This document shows, piece after piece, positions 17,608-26,620 of a DNA stretch of 64,000 nt. Each line of letters opens with the position of its first letter. The stretch's first letter is position 1. The DNA is taken from contig NZ_KE150457.1 in the NCBI RefSeq assembly GCF_000411455.1, positions 626,272-690,271 of the forward strand, given 5' to 3'. The translations under genes and the position numbers were made by a program. Under the pieces are notes generated by a model, which saw only the letters and a program-made list of their open reading frames with translations, made no database searches and was not told the DNA's origin. This DNA comes from Microbacterium sp. oral taxon 186 str. F0373. GTDB lineage: Bacteria; Actinomycetota; Actinomycetes; Actinomycetales; Microbacteriaceae.

Positions 17608-19941
17608 ATGACGATCTCCGATTCCCCCCTCCACCAGCCGCTCGCCGAGCCGGTCTCCCCCCGGGTGGCCGCGCTCATGGCCGCGATGACCGTCGAGCAG
17701 AAGGTGGCGCAGCTGACCGGTTTCTGGGTCGACCAGGGCGACGAGGTGGTCGCGCCGATGGCCGGCGAGATGCTGGCCGGCGAAGCGACGCCCTCCGACC
17801 GCTACGAGCAGGCGTCGGCACACGGCCTCGGCCACCTCACGCGCGTCTACGGCACGAGGCCCGTGGATGCCGCGGAACGCGCGGCCTGGCTGTGGAACGA
17901 GCAGCGCCGTCTCGCCGCGGCATCCGGTCACGGCATTCGCGCGATCGTTCACGAGGAGTCGCTGACGGGGCTCGCGGCCTGGAGAGCGGCGACGTTCCCG
18001 ACGCCCCTGGCGTGGGGCGCGGCGTTCGACCCCGAGCTCGTCGAGAGGATGGGACGTCTCATCGGCGAATCGATGCGAGAACTCGGCGCGCACCAGACCC
18101 TCGCCCCCGTGCTCGATGTCATCCGCGATCCCCGCTGGGGGCGTGTCGACGAGTGCATCTCGGAGGATCCCTACGCGGTGGCGACGATCGCCACCGCCTA
18201 CGTGCGCGGCATCCAGGATGCCGGGGTGCACGCGACCCTGAAGCACTTCGTCGGCTACTCGGCCTCGCAGGCGGGCCGCAACCACGCGCCCGTCCACGCC
18301 GGTCCGCGAGAGCTGGCCGACGTGTTCCTGCCGCCGTTCGAGATGGCGGTGCGCGACGGCGGCGCACGCTCGGTGATGAACTCCTACACCGACATCGACG
18401 GCGTTCCGGTGGCCTCGGACCCGCGGCTGCTGACCGACCTGCTGCGCGGAACGTGGGGCTTCGACGGCGTGGTCGTCTCGGACTACTTCGCGATCGCCTT
18501 CCTCGAGACGATGCACGCCGTCGCCGCCGACCGTACCGAGGCGGCACGCCTGGCGCTGACCGCCGGCATCGACGTCGAGCTGCCCAGCGGCGACGCCTAC
18601 GCCGCGCCCTTGCTCGCCGGGCTGCGCGACGGCCGCATCGACGAGGCGCTCGTCGATCGGGCGCTTGCCCGCGTGCTCGCGCAGAAGGAGGAGCTGGGTC
18701 TGCTCGATCCCGACGAGAGCGAACCTCCGACCGCGATCGACCTCGACTCGCCGGCGCACCGTGAGGTCGCGCGCGAGCTCGCGGAGCGCTCGCTCGTGCT
18801 GCTGTCGAACGACGGCACGCTGCCGCTGGCCACCGGCACGGCCGGTCCGGCACGCATCGCGGTGATCGGCCCGAACGGCCACGACGCCTCGGCGTTGATG
18901 GGCTGCTACTCGTTCGCCAACCACGTGCTGGCCCATCACCCGGGAACACCGTACGGCTTCGCGATCCCGACGGTCGCCGAGGCGCTGCGCGCAGAGCTGC
19001 CCGACGCCGCGATCGTCTCCGTCGCGGGCTGCGAGGTCGAGGGCGACGACCGCTCGTGCTTCGGCGCGGCGGTGGATGCCGCGGCGTCCGCCGACGCGGC
19101 GATCGTCGTCGTCGGCGATCGCGCCGGCCTGTTCGGACGCGGCACCGTGGGCGAGGGCAACGACGCAGAGAGCCTGGAGCTGCCGGGCGTGCAGCGAGAG
19201 CTCGTCGACGCCGTGGTCGCCACGGGCACGCCGGTCGTCCTGGTCGTCGTGACCGGGCGGCCCTACGCCCTCGCGTGGGCTCTGGATGCAGACGCCGACG
19301 CGCGGCCACGAGCGGTGGTGCAGGCGTTCTTCCCGGGCGAGGAGGGCGGAGTGGCGATCGCGCGGATGCTGTCCGGAGCGGTCTCACCCTCGGGCCGACT
19401 GCCCGTCTCGCTGCCGCGTTCGGCCGGCGCACAGCCGTTCTCGTACCTGCATCCGATCCTGGGCGGCAACAGCGATGTGACCAGCGCCGACAGCGCGCCG
19501 GTGCGTCCGTTCGGGTTCGGACTCGGCTACACGACGTTCACCCGTACCGACCTGTCGGCGCCGGCCGAGGTCGATGCCGGCGGCGTTCTGCCGGTGAGCG
19601 TCACGGTGACCAACACCGGCTCCCGCCCCGGCACCGAGATCGTGCAGCTGTACGCGCACGACGTGCACGCCAGCGTCGTCCGACCGGTCGCCCAGCTGCT
19701 CGGATACGCCCGGGTCACGCTCGCGGCGGGAGCGAGCGCGCGCGTGCACTTAGAGGTTCCGACCGCACGCCTGGCGTTCACCGACCGGCGCGGCATCCGC
19801 ATCGTCGAGCCCGGCCGCGTCGATCTCTGGGTCGGGGAGTCGGTGGCCGACCGCGAGAGCGTCGCAACCGTCACCCTCACCGGAGACGTGCACCCGGTCA
19901 CGGCCGCCGATGCCCGCATCGTGGGGACACACGTCGAGTAG
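17608..19941 (+). CDS. Glycoside hydrolase family 3 (beta-glucosidase/beta-xylosidase type)
   Basis: Probably intracellular (no signal peptide) exo-acting beta-glycosidase, 777 aa. The N-terminal barrel has MTVEQKVAQLTGFW, YGTRPVDAAERAAW and TLKHFVGYSAS; the nucleophile Asp is about residue 292 in GFDGVVVSDYFAI. The (alpha/beta)6 sandwich has RIAVIGPNGHDAS, and the C-terminus is a fibronectin-III-like domain (FGFGLGYTTFTRTDL, VTNTGSRPGTEIVQLYA). ATG at 17608 lies 5 bp after the permease stop. Importer plus GH3 suggests uptake of beta-linked oligosaccharides; the xyl genes nearby favour xylo-oligosaccharides. Confidence 0.94.
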   Translation: MTISDSPLHQPLAEPVSPRVAALMAAMTVEQKVAQLTGFWVDQGDEVVAPMAGEMLAGEATPSDRYEQASAHGLGHLTRVYGTRPVDAAERAAWLWNEQRRLAAASGHGIRAIVHEESLTGLAAWRAATFPTPLAWGAAFDPELVERMGRLIGESMRELGAHQTLAPVLDVIRDPRWGRVDECISEDPYAVATIATAYVRGIQDAGVHATLKHFVGYSASQAGRNHAPVHAGPRELADVFLPPFEMAVRDGGARSVMNSYTDIDGVPVASDPRLLTDLLRGTWGFDGVVVSDYFAIAFLETMHAVAADRTEAARLALTAGIDVELPSGDAYAAPLLAGLRDGRIDEALVDRALARVLAQKEELGLLDPDESEPPTAIDLDSPAHREVARELAERSLVLLSNDGTLPLATGTAGPARIAVIGPNGHDASALMGCYSFANHVLAHHPGTPYGFAIPTVAEALRAELPDAAIVSVAGCEVEGDDRSCFGAAVDAAASADAAIVVVGDRAGLFGRGTVGEGNDAESLELPGVQRELVDAVVATGTPVVLVVVTGRPYALAWALDADADARPRAVVQAFFPGEEGGVAIARMLSGAVSPSGRLPVSLPRSAGAQPFSYLHPILGGNSDVTSADSAPVRPFGFGLGYTTFTRTDLSAPAEVDAGGVLPVSVTVTNTGSRPGTEIVQLYAHDVHASVVRPVAQLLGYARVTLAAGASARVHLEVPTARLAFTDRRGIRIVEPGRVDLWVGESVADRESVATVTLTGDVHPVTAADARIVGTHVE

Positions 19942-19972
19942 CGGTCTTTCGCCTCTTCCGCCACTCGATCAG

Positions 19973-20007
19973 ACGGCCCGCCCCTTTCCCGGGGCGGGCC
20001 GTTTTTC
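19973..20007. terminator. Bidirectional rho-independent terminator
   Basis: Stem ACGGCCCGCCCC (19973-19984) / GGGGCGGGCCGT (19991-20002), short loop, then TTTTT. It lies between the convergent GH3 and GH51 genes. Confidence 0.9.
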
Positions 20008-20014
20008 CGTGCGG

Positions 20015-21529
20015 TCAGTCGAGAGCGAGCTCGACGGTCGCGAAGGCGTGCGGCGGCAGATCGACGCGCAGGACACCCGCCTCCACCGTGGCCTCCAACG
20101 GCACCGGGCGCACCGTGTCGGGCGCCTGCGGGGTGTTGTGCGCCGCGGCATCCGGTCCGGTCAGCACGCGGGCGCGCACGACCCTGGCGTTGCGACCGCG
20201 GAGGTCGATCTCGACGGGTAGCGCGTCGTCGACGCCGACGTGCGTGAGCGAGACGAGCACGGCGCCGTCCTTCGTGGATGCCGAGAGCGACAGCGCCGGC
20301 AGCTGCGCATCGTCGATACCGACGGCGGGCGTGCTCACGACGTGCGCCGGCAGCGCCATCGCGTCATGGTGCCCCACGTTCATCTCGTACACGTGGTAGG
20401 TCGGAGTCAGCACGAGGCCGCCATCGTCGTCGGTCAGGATCATCGCCTGCAGCACATTGAGCGTCTGAGCGATGTTCGCCATGCGCAGCCGCGCGGCGTG
20501 GCGGTGGAACACGTCGAAGTGGATGCCGGCGACCAGCGCATCGCGCACCGTGTTCTGCTGGAAGAGGAAGCCGGGGTTGGTCCCCGGCTCCACGCTCCAC
20601 CAGGTGCCCCATTCATCGCAGACGAGGTCGATGGTGCGCTCGGGGTCGTAGGCGTCCATGACGGCTTCGTGCGCGCGGATCACGCGCTCGATCTCGTAGG
20701 CCTTGCCGATCGTGCGTACGTATTCGTCGCGCGAGAACGCCGTCGCCGACTCCTTCTGGATGCCGGTGCCGGCGTGCGTGTAGTAGTGGAACGAGATCGC
20801 CTGGAACGGCGAGCGCTGCGGGTCGGGGGCGTTCGTCGACATCGCCGATGCCATGAGCGCGTGCGTCCAGCGCACGTCGTCGTCGGCGGCGCCGGCCGCG
20901 ATGCGGGTGAGGGTGTTGCCGTCGTGCTCCCTGCAGAAGGTCGCGTAGCGCCGGGCGAGCGAGGTGTAGTACTCCGGCGTCATGTGGCCCCCGCATCCCC
21001 AGGCCTCGTTGCCGAGACCCCAGAACGGCACCCGCCACGGCTCGTCGCGACCGTTCGCACGGCGCAGGCGCGCCATGGGGCTGTCGCCGGAACGGGTGAG
21101 ATATTCGACCCACTCGCTCATCTCCTGCACGGTGCCGCTGCCGACGTTGCCGTTGACGTAGGGCTCGGCGCCGAGCATGTCGCAGAGGTCCATGAACTCG
21201 TGCGTGCCGAAGGCGTTGTTCTCGACGACATCCCCCCAGTTGGTGTTGACCATCGTCGGGCGCTCATCGCGCGGACCGATCCCGTCGCGCCAGTGGTACT
21301 CGTCGGCGAAGCATCCGCCAGGCCAGCGCAGGTTCGGGACGTGGAGGCGGCGGAGGGCGTCGACGACGTCGAGGCGGATGCCGCGCTCGTTCGGGATCGG
21401 CGAGTGCTCCCCCACCCAGAAGCCGCCGTAGATGCACCGCCCGAGGTGCTCGGCGAAGTGCCCGTAGAGGTGACGGCTGATCTGCGGACCCGTGACGTCG
21501 AGGTCGACGGCGGCGCGAGCGATGGTCAT
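20015..21529 (-). CDS. abfA: Alpha-L-arabinofuranosidase, GH51
   Basis: Releases terminal arabinofuranose from arabinoxylan or arabinan oligosaccharides; 504 aa, no signal peptide, so intracellular. Marks: RHLYGHFAEHLGRCIYGGFW, LRWPGGCFADEYHWRDGIGP, FWGLGNEAWGCGG with the acid/base Glu at about residue 175, and DLVCDEWGTWW with the nucleophile Glu, followed by a C-terminal beta-sandwich (VVRARVLTGPD). ATG at 21527-21529 has a GGGAG site. It is divergent from the O-acetyltransferase gene and convergent with the GH3 operon; all fit hemicellulose side-chain removal. Confidence 0.95.
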   Translation of the reverse strand: MTIARAAVDLDVTGPQISRHLYGHFAEHLGRCIYGGFWVGEHSPIPNERGIRLDVVDALRRLHVPNLRWPGGCFADEYHWRDGIGPRDERPTMVNTNWGDVVENNAFGTHEFMDLCDMLGAEPYVNGNVGSGTVQEMSEWVEYLTRSGDSPMARLRRANGRDEPWRVPFWGLGNEAWGCGGHMTPEYYTSLARRYATFCREHDGNTLTRIAAGAADDDVRWTHALMASAMSTNAPDPQRSPFQAISFHYYTHAGTGIQKESATAFSRDEYVRTIGKAYEIERVIRAHEAVMDAYDPERTIDLVCDEWGTWWSVEPGTNPGFLFQQNTVRDALVAGIHFDVFHRHAARLRMANIAQTLNVLQAMILTDDDGGLVLTPTYHVYEMNVGHHDAMALPAHVVSTPAVGIDDAQLPALSLSASTKDGAVLVSLTHVGVDDALPVEIDLRGRNARVVRARVLTGPDAAAHNTPQAPDTVRPVPLEATVEAGVLRVDLPPHAFATVELALD

Positions 21530-21576
21530 GAGGGCTCCCGTTCTGCGGCTGCTCCGCCGCCCTCTCATCCTTCCAC

Positions 21577-21592
21577 TAATATGTTTCATATG
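21577..21592 (+). promoter_or_regulatory. -10 box and probable leaderless start of the O-acetyltransferase gene
   Basis: TAATAT (21577-21582) lies 7 nt before the ATG at 21590, with no Shine-Dalgarno sequence upstream. Transcription would begin at or next to the A of the start codon, giving a leaderless mRNA as is common in actinobacteria. Confidence 0.5.
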
Positions 21593-22195
21593 ACAACAAA
21601 TATGGATCTCGCCGCCTTGATCGACCAGGATGACGACGTTCGCGCGCTGTTCGCCGGCGACGGGATCCGCTACCGCGCCTCGGCATCCCTGCCCGATCTC
21701 ACCTGGCGCGCGCAGTCGATGTGCGCGCACATCAACCGCATCTTCTTCGACGATCCGGCCGAGGCCCTGCGCCTGTTCCACGAGCTGGTCCCGGGCGCGG
21801 GCGACGGCATCGACTTCCGCCCGCCCCTCAACCTCGACTACGGCGTCGGCCTGACGATCGGCGAGCGCACCTTCATCAACAAGGACTTCCTCGTCGTGGG
21901 CGGCGGCTACATCACGATCGGCGCCGACTGCCTCATCGGCCCGCGGTGCAGCATCTACACCCCCAACCACGCCGAAGACCCGGCTCTGCGCCGCGAGGGC
22001 TGGGAGCGCGCATCGGCCGTCACGATCGGCGACAACGTCTGGCTCGGCGGATCGGTCACGATCCTGCCGGGTGTGACGATCGGCAGCGACAGCATCATCG
22101 GCGCCGGATCGGTCGTCACCCGCGACATCCCCGCCGGCGTGGTCGCGGTCGGCAACCCGTGCCGCGTGGTCCGCGCGATCCGCGCCGAGCGCTGA
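21590..22195 (+). CDS. Sugar O-acetyltransferase (maltose/galactoside acetyltransferase type)
   Basis: Left-handed beta-helix acetyltransferase using acetyl-CoA, 201 aa from the ATG at 21590; ATG codons at 21581 and 21602 are alternatives. The N-terminal segment (WRAQSMCAHINRIFFDDPAE) is that of the Mac/LacA group. The hexapeptide repeats run from about residue 70, with the catalytic His in CSIYTPNHAEDPALRREG, then VTIGDNVWLGGSVTILPGVT and GAGSVVTRDIPAGVVAVGNP. It probably acetylates non-metabolised sugars for export, matching its place in a glycan-use locus. Confidence 0.9.
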   Translation: MTTNMDLAALIDQDDDVRALFAGDGIRYRASASLPDLTWRAQSMCAHINRIFFDDPAEALRLFHELVPGAGDGIDFRPPLNLDYGVGLTIGERTFINKDFLVVGGGYITIGADCLIGPRCSIYTPNHAEDPALRREGWERASAVTIGDNVWLGGSVTILPGVTIGSDSIIGAGSVVTRDIPAGVVAVGNPCRVVRAIRAER

Positions 22196-22247
22196 GGTCG
22201 CGGCATCCCGCCCGGCGCGATCGCCGCGCCCCGCCGCACCCCGAAGA

Positions 22248-22325
22248 GGTGTCGCCATCCGCGCACTCGCCGCCTCAGAACCCACCGCACGCGACACCGA
22301 TTCCGCAACCCCCAGAAATCGGGGG
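22248..22325. terminator. Paired hairpins between convergent genes
   Basis: Two dyads: GGTGTCGC (22248-22255) with GCGACACC (22291-22298), and CCCCC (22309-22313) with GGGGG (22321-22325) across AGAAATC. The 222-bp gap between the acetyltransferase and the 22418-22909 gene holds nothing else recognisable. There is no T-run, so termination is inferred from the convergent layout. Confidence 0.4.
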
Positions 22326-22417
22326 CGCGAACCGCGACATCCCTGCCGGTGTGAGCGCAGAACGTGACACCGATCCGGCGGCGAGCACCCGCCGCCGCCC
22401 CGCCCCGCCCCGCCGCG

Positions 22418-22909
22418 TCAGCGCAACGAGAGCTGGTCGTCGAGGTAGTTGGCCAGCGGCCGTCGCGCACCGGCCGCGGTCCACGTGACCAGCGGGATGC
22501 CGTCGACCAGCGCCAGCGGCCCCGACACGGCACCGCGGCGCACCGCGTCGAGGTCGATCTCCGCCGCACCCAGGTGCAGCACCTCGCCGTCGACGAACCC
22601 GCCACGCGCCGCCGCGGCCGCACGCTCCGAACGGGCGCGCTGCGCCTCCGCCGTGTAGCCGCGGACCGCCTCGGCGCGGGCGCGGAGGATCTCACCGGTG
22701 GCGTACACCTCGGCATCCGCGATGAGGAGCACGCCGACGTGCCACGCCTCGCCGACCGGCACGATCCGCGGAGCGCGCCCGAAGCCGAGCAGCCGCCGGC
22801 TGTGGGCCCAGTCACCCAGACGTTCGCGCGGCGATCCCGCCAGACGCCGGCGGGCGTCGGCGAGCACGGTGTCGAGCAGGTCGGCGCCGGCGGCGAGCTC
22901 GTCGGTCAT
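22418..22909 (-). CDS. Conserved hypothetical protein, 163 aa
   Basis: Function not recognised. A soluble Ala/Arg-rich protein with no signal peptide. It begins with an amphipathic helix (LLDTVLADARRRLAGSPRER) and then LLGFGRAPRIVPVGEAWHVG and VLLIADAEVYATGEILRARA, a beta-strand-rich core. ATG overlaps the stop of the upstream SDR gene by 4 bp (ATGA, 22906-22909), so the two are co-translated, and the protein may work with or alongside that oxidoreductase. Confidence 0.75.
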   Translation of the reverse strand: MTDELAAGADLLDTVLADARRRLAGSPRERLGDWAHSRRLLGFGRAPRIVPVGEAWHVGVLLIADAEVYATGEILRARAEAVRGYTAEAQRARSERAAAAARGGFVDGEVLHLGAAEIDLDAVRRGAVSGPLALVDGIPLVTWTAAGARRPLANYLDDQLSLR

Positions 22910-23601
22910 CGCGGGCCGGGGCGCACGGTCAGGTCGCTGATGACCGCGTCACGCGGAAGATCGAGCGCCGTGAGCACGGCTGTGACCACCGACGCCGGGT
23001 GGATCCAGCGGTCGGGGTCGTAGGCCGCCCCCTCCTGCGCGTGCACCTCGGCCTGCATCGGGGTGGCGGTACGGCCGGGATACACGGTCGTCACGCGCAC
23101 GCCGTGCTCGGCTTCCTCGCCGCGGAGGGCATCGGCGAGGGCCTTCAGCCCATGCTTGGATGCCGCGTACGCCGCCCAGCGGGGATGCGCCGTGAGACCG
23201 GCACCGGAGTTGACGAACACCACCTGCCCGCGAGCCGCACGCAGCCGCGGCAGCAGCAGCCGGGTGAGCTCGGCGGGTGCGGTGAGGTTCACGGCCAGCT
23301 GACTCTCCCAGGCCGACACCGGCAGGTCGCCCACGCGGCCGAGCTCGACGATGCCCGCGGCATGGATGACGCTGTCGATCCGGTCGGGGACGCCGTCGGC
23401 ATCCTGCACCGCGTCCGCGATCGTCGCGGGATGCGCGAGGTCGGCGACCACCGTGACGCTGCCGGGGAACGCGTGCGCCACATCGTCGGCGCGGGCGGCA
23501 TCGCGCACGACGAGCACGAGACGGTCGCCGCGCCCCGCGAGGCGCTCAGCGATCAGGTTTCCGATGCCGGAGCCCGCTCCGGTGATCACGTGGGTGGCCA
23601 T
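22906..23601 (-). CDS. Short-chain dehydrogenase/reductase (SDR) family protein
   Basis: NAD(P)-dependent oxidoreductase of the classical SDR type, 231 aa. The Rossmann motif TGAGSGIGNLIAERLAGRG is at residues 7-25; a catalytic Ser lies in VFVNSGAG and Tyr/Lys in YAASKHGLKALADAL. RVTTVYPGRTATPMQ is the usual substrate-loop region. The substrate is unknown. It forms a two-gene unit with the overlapping hypothetical gene. Confidence 0.9.
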   Translation of the reverse strand: MATHVITGAGSGIGNLIAERLAGRGDRLVLVVRDAARADDVAHAFPGSVTVVADLAHPATIADAVQDADGVPDRIDSVIHAAGIVELGRVGDLPVSAWESQLAVNLTAPAELTRLLLPRLRAARGQVVFVNSGAGLTAHPRWAAYAASKHGLKALADALRGEEAEHGVRVTTVYPGRTATPMQAEVHAQEGAAYDPDRWIHPASVVTAVLTALDLPRDAVISDLTVRPGPR

Positions 23602-23644
23602 CTGACCATCCTTCCACCGCGAGCGCCCGCGCGCCCGCGGTGCC

Positions 23645-24871
23645 TCAGACGGGCTTGTCCTCCATGCCCCACGGCGAGCCGTAGCCGGCGGGCGCGGGCG
23701 CGGCGAGCAGGTCGAGGAACGGCTTCGCGTCGAAGGCCTCGGGACCGAGCACGCCGGTACCGGTCCAGACTCCCGTCGCGAGCAGCTCGAGCGCGATCAC
23801 GGGGTTGATGGCGGTCTGCCAGACGACCGCCTGCGAACCGTACTCGCGCATGGTCTCGTCATTGTCGGCCACGTGGTACAGGTACGTCGAGCGCGGCCGG
23901 CCGTCGATGCCCGTGCCCGTCACCCACACGCCGGCGCACGTCTTGCCGCTCATCTTGTCGCCGATGGTCGCGGGGTCGGGAAGGCACGCGGCGACCACGT
24001 CGCGCGGCGAGACCTCCACGCCCTTGACGTTGACCTTCGCGGTGCTGTCCAGGCCGAGCTTGTGGAGGGTCTTCAGCACACCGATGAACTCGTCTCCCAG
24101 GCCGTACTTGAACGTGACGCGCTTCGCTTTCGTCCAGCGCGGCATGAGCAGTACCTCCTCATGCTCGACGTTGACGCACTCCACCGGCCCGATACCGTCG
24201 GGGAAGTCGAACACCTCCGGCTCGCTGAACGGCTCCGTCGTGTACCAGCCGCGGTCCTTCTCGTAGATGACCGGCGGGTTGAGGCACTCCTCGATCGTCG
24301 TCCAGATCGAGAACGACGGCGCGAAGTCGTAACCGGCCACGACGAGGTTCGCCCCGTCGCGCACACCGAGCTCGTCGATCTCGCTGAACAGGTGGTCTTC
24401 GGCGTAGCGCGCGAAGACGTCCGAGAGTCCCGGTTCGACGCCGATGCCGACGAGGGCGAGCTGTCCAGCATCCTTCCACTGCCCGTCCTTGGCGAACTGC
24501 TCGTCGCCGAGCTTGACGCCCGGCAGCGCGTGCGGCTGCTCCGGGTGGGGCGTCGACAGGCTCATCGCCATGTCGAGGTAGGTGGCGCCGGCGGCCAGTG
24601 CACCGTCGAAGATCGGCATGACGAAGCGGGGGTCGACCGCGTTGAGCACATGGGTGATGCCGTGCGCCTCGATCAGCCCCGCCACCGCATCGGCGCGGGA
24701 CGCATCGACCTGAGCTGCCTCCACGCGGGGATCGGCCACCTCGTCGACGAGCGCCTGCGGGCGGGTCGGGTCGTAGTCGGCCACGACGAGCTTTTCGAAG
24801 AAGTCGCGGCGGACGGCGATGCGGACGGCGGCCGAGCCGACGCCACCGGCGCCGACGATGAGGATACGCAT
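23645..24871 (-). CDS. Saccharopine dehydrogenase family protein
   Basis: NAD(P)-dependent enzyme of the saccharopine dehydrogenase / carboxynorspermidine synthase family, 408 aa. The Rossmann fold begins at residue 1 (MRILIVGAGGVGSAAVRIAV), followed by HVLNAVDPRFVMPIFDGALA and TYLDMAMSLSTPHPEQ. VEPGLSDVFARYAEDHLF matches the family substrate domain. It lies directly downstream of an amino acid permease gene (53 bp gap), suggesting uptake and then catabolism of lysine or a polyamine-related compound; the exact substrate is inferred, not shown. Confidence 0.88.
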   Translation of the reverse strand: MRILIVGAGGVGSAAVRIAVRRDFFEKLVVADYDPTRPQALVDEVADPRVEAAQVDASRADAVAGLIEAHGITHVLNAVDPRFVMPIFDGALAAGATYLDMAMSLSTPHPEQPHALPGVKLGDEQFAKDGQWKDAGQLALVGIGVEPGLSDVFARYAEDHLFSEIDELGVRDGANLVVAGYDFAPSFSIWTTIEECLNPPVIYEKDRGWYTTEPFSEPEVFDFPDGIGPVECVNVEHEEVLLMPRWTKAKRVTFKYGLGDEFIGVLKTLHKLGLDSTAKVNVKGVEVSPRDVVAACLPDPATIGDKMSGKTCAGVWVTGTGIDGRPRSTYLYHVADNDETMREYGSQAVVWQTAINPVIALELLATGVWTGTGVLGPEAFDAKPFLDLLAAPAPAGYGSPWGMEDKPV

Positions 24872-24924
24872 GGGGTTCCTTGTCGATCAGGGGGAGGTGG
24901 GGATGCCGAGGGGCGGCGGCGCTG

Positions 24925-26475
24925 TCAGATGCCGCCGTCGATGGAGCGGATGATGTCGCCGGGCTCCTCGGGCACGAGCACCGGGGTCTCCCGGTTCAGG
25001 GCGCGTCCTTGGAAGAACGGCTTCGAACGCGGGAACAGGTACCAGACGAACATCAGCACGACGCCGACAAGCAACGCCCCGATGCCGACAACGAAGGTCC
25101 CGCCGATGCCGAGCAGCACCGTGTTGCCGTAGTCGACGTCGAACATGTCGATGGCCGACTGCACGAAGGCGAAGGTCAGCATGAGGGCGCCCAGCAGCGG
25201 GAAGATGCCCTTGACCCAGAGCTCGCGCGCGGAGTTGCCGAGGTCGCGACGGAAGTACCAGACGCACGCGTACCCGGTGATCGCGTAGTAGAACGCGATC
25301 GCGAGCCCGAGGGAGGAGATCGAGTCCTGCAGGATGTTGTCGCTGATCAGCGTCATCCCGAGGTAGTAGCAGATCGCCACGGTGCCGCCGACGATCGTGG
25401 AGAACGACGGCGTCTTGTACACGGGGTGCACGTCCTTGAATCGCGCGGGCAAGGCCCGATAGACACCCATCGCGAGCGTGCCGCGGGCGGTCGGCAGGAT
25501 GGTCGTCTGCGTGGAGGAGACCGCGGAGATCAGCACGGCGACCACCAGCAGCCAGCCCCACGGGCCGAGCAGGCCGTCTTTGATCGCGAGGAAGAAGTCG
25601 TCGGCGTTGTCGGGGTTGCCCAGGCCCGGGCCGTCCTCACCGAGGCCGGCGTACATCATGGCGGCGATGGTGACCGAGACGTAGGTGAACAGCAGGATGA
25701 CGGTGGTCAGCAGCGCCGCCCGGCCCGGGATCCGCTTCGGATCCTTCGTTTCTTCGTTCAAGGCGAGGCACGAGTCCCAGCCCCAGTAGATGAACAGGGC
25801 GAGCAGCACCGCCTCGGTGAAGCCGTGATAGTCGGTGAACGCGAACGGGTTCAGCCAGTTCCAGTCGAACGGGGTGGGCGCGGGCGCGTTGCCGGCGAAG
25901 AACTCCCACAGCGCCGCGACCACGAAGATCGCGAGCGCGAGATACTGCACCCCGAGCAGCACGTTCTGGATGCGCTCGCCGATCTCGACACCGCGCCAGC
26001 TCACCCACGTCATGGAGGCGATGAACAGGACGGCGACGAAGATGATGCGCCAGTCGTTGTTCTCCAGGTTCATGCCGAACAGCGCCCAGAAGTAGATGGA
26101 GCCGATCTGGGCGAGGTTGGCGAGCACCACCATGCCGGCGATCGCGACGCCCCAGCCGCCCATCCAGCCCACCCACGGCCCGAAGGCCTTCGTCCCCCAG
26201 GTGAAGGTCGTGCCGCAGTCGGGGATCTTGTTGTTCAGCTCGCGATAGGCGAACGCCGTGAACAGCATCGGTACGAACGCGATGATGAAGGCGATCGGCG
26301 CCTGGGCCCCCACGGCGAGCACGACGAAGCCGAGCGTCGCGACGAGGGAGTAGACGGGGGCCGTCGAGGCCAGGCCGATGACGGTCGACCCCCAGAGTCC
26401 CAGTGTGCCGGCGGCGAGGCCCTTGCCGTCGCCGCGTTCCAGATGAATCGGTGTGGTGCTGCCGAAGTCGCTCAT
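24925..26475 (-). CDS. APC-superfamily amino acid permease
   Basis: Membrane transporter of 516 aa with about 12 spans. Marks: GTLGLWGSTVIGLASTAPVY in the first span, IPDCGTTFTWGTKAFGPWVG and VLLALFIYWGWDSCLALNEE. The start is ATG at 26473-26475 with a GGAGAAG site; the longer in-frame start at 26574 lacks one. It is upstream of, and probably co-transcribed with, the saccharopine-dehydrogenase-like gene. Confidence 0.92.
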   Translation of the reverse strand: MSDFGSTTPIHLERGDGKGLAAGTLGLWGSTVIGLASTAPVYSLVATLGFVVLAVGAQAPIAFIIAFVPMLFTAFAYRELNNKIPDCGTTFTWGTKAFGPWVGWMGGWGVAIAGMVVLANLAQIGSIYFWALFGMNLENNDWRIIFVAVLFIASMTWVSWRGVEIGERIQNVLLGVQYLALAIFVVAALWEFFAGNAPAPTPFDWNWLNPFAFTDYHGFTEAVLLALFIYWGWDSCLALNEETKDPKRIPGRAALLTTVILLFTYVSVTIAAMMYAGLGEDGPGLGNPDNADDFFLAIKDGLLGPWGWLLVVAVLISAVSSTQTTILPTARGTLAMGVYRALPARFKDVHPVYKTPSFSTIVGGTVAICYYLGMTLISDNILQDSISSLGLAIAFYYAITGYACVWYFRRDLGNSARELWVKGIFPLLGALMLTFAFVQSAIDMFDVDYGNTVLLGIGGTFVVGIGALLVGVVLMFVWYLFPRSKPFFQGRALNRETPVLVPEEPGDIIRSIDGGI

Positions 26476-26620
26476 CGCTCTTCTCCGCCCTCGCAATGTC
26501 ATGGGTGCACCGTCGTCCCCAGTGACGCGGTGAGGGAAGACTAGAACGCCCGGGTGCACCGGCGAATGTGACACAAGGGCGAATCTGCGAGCAGACTGTC
26601 GCCGCCGCGTCTATTCCATG

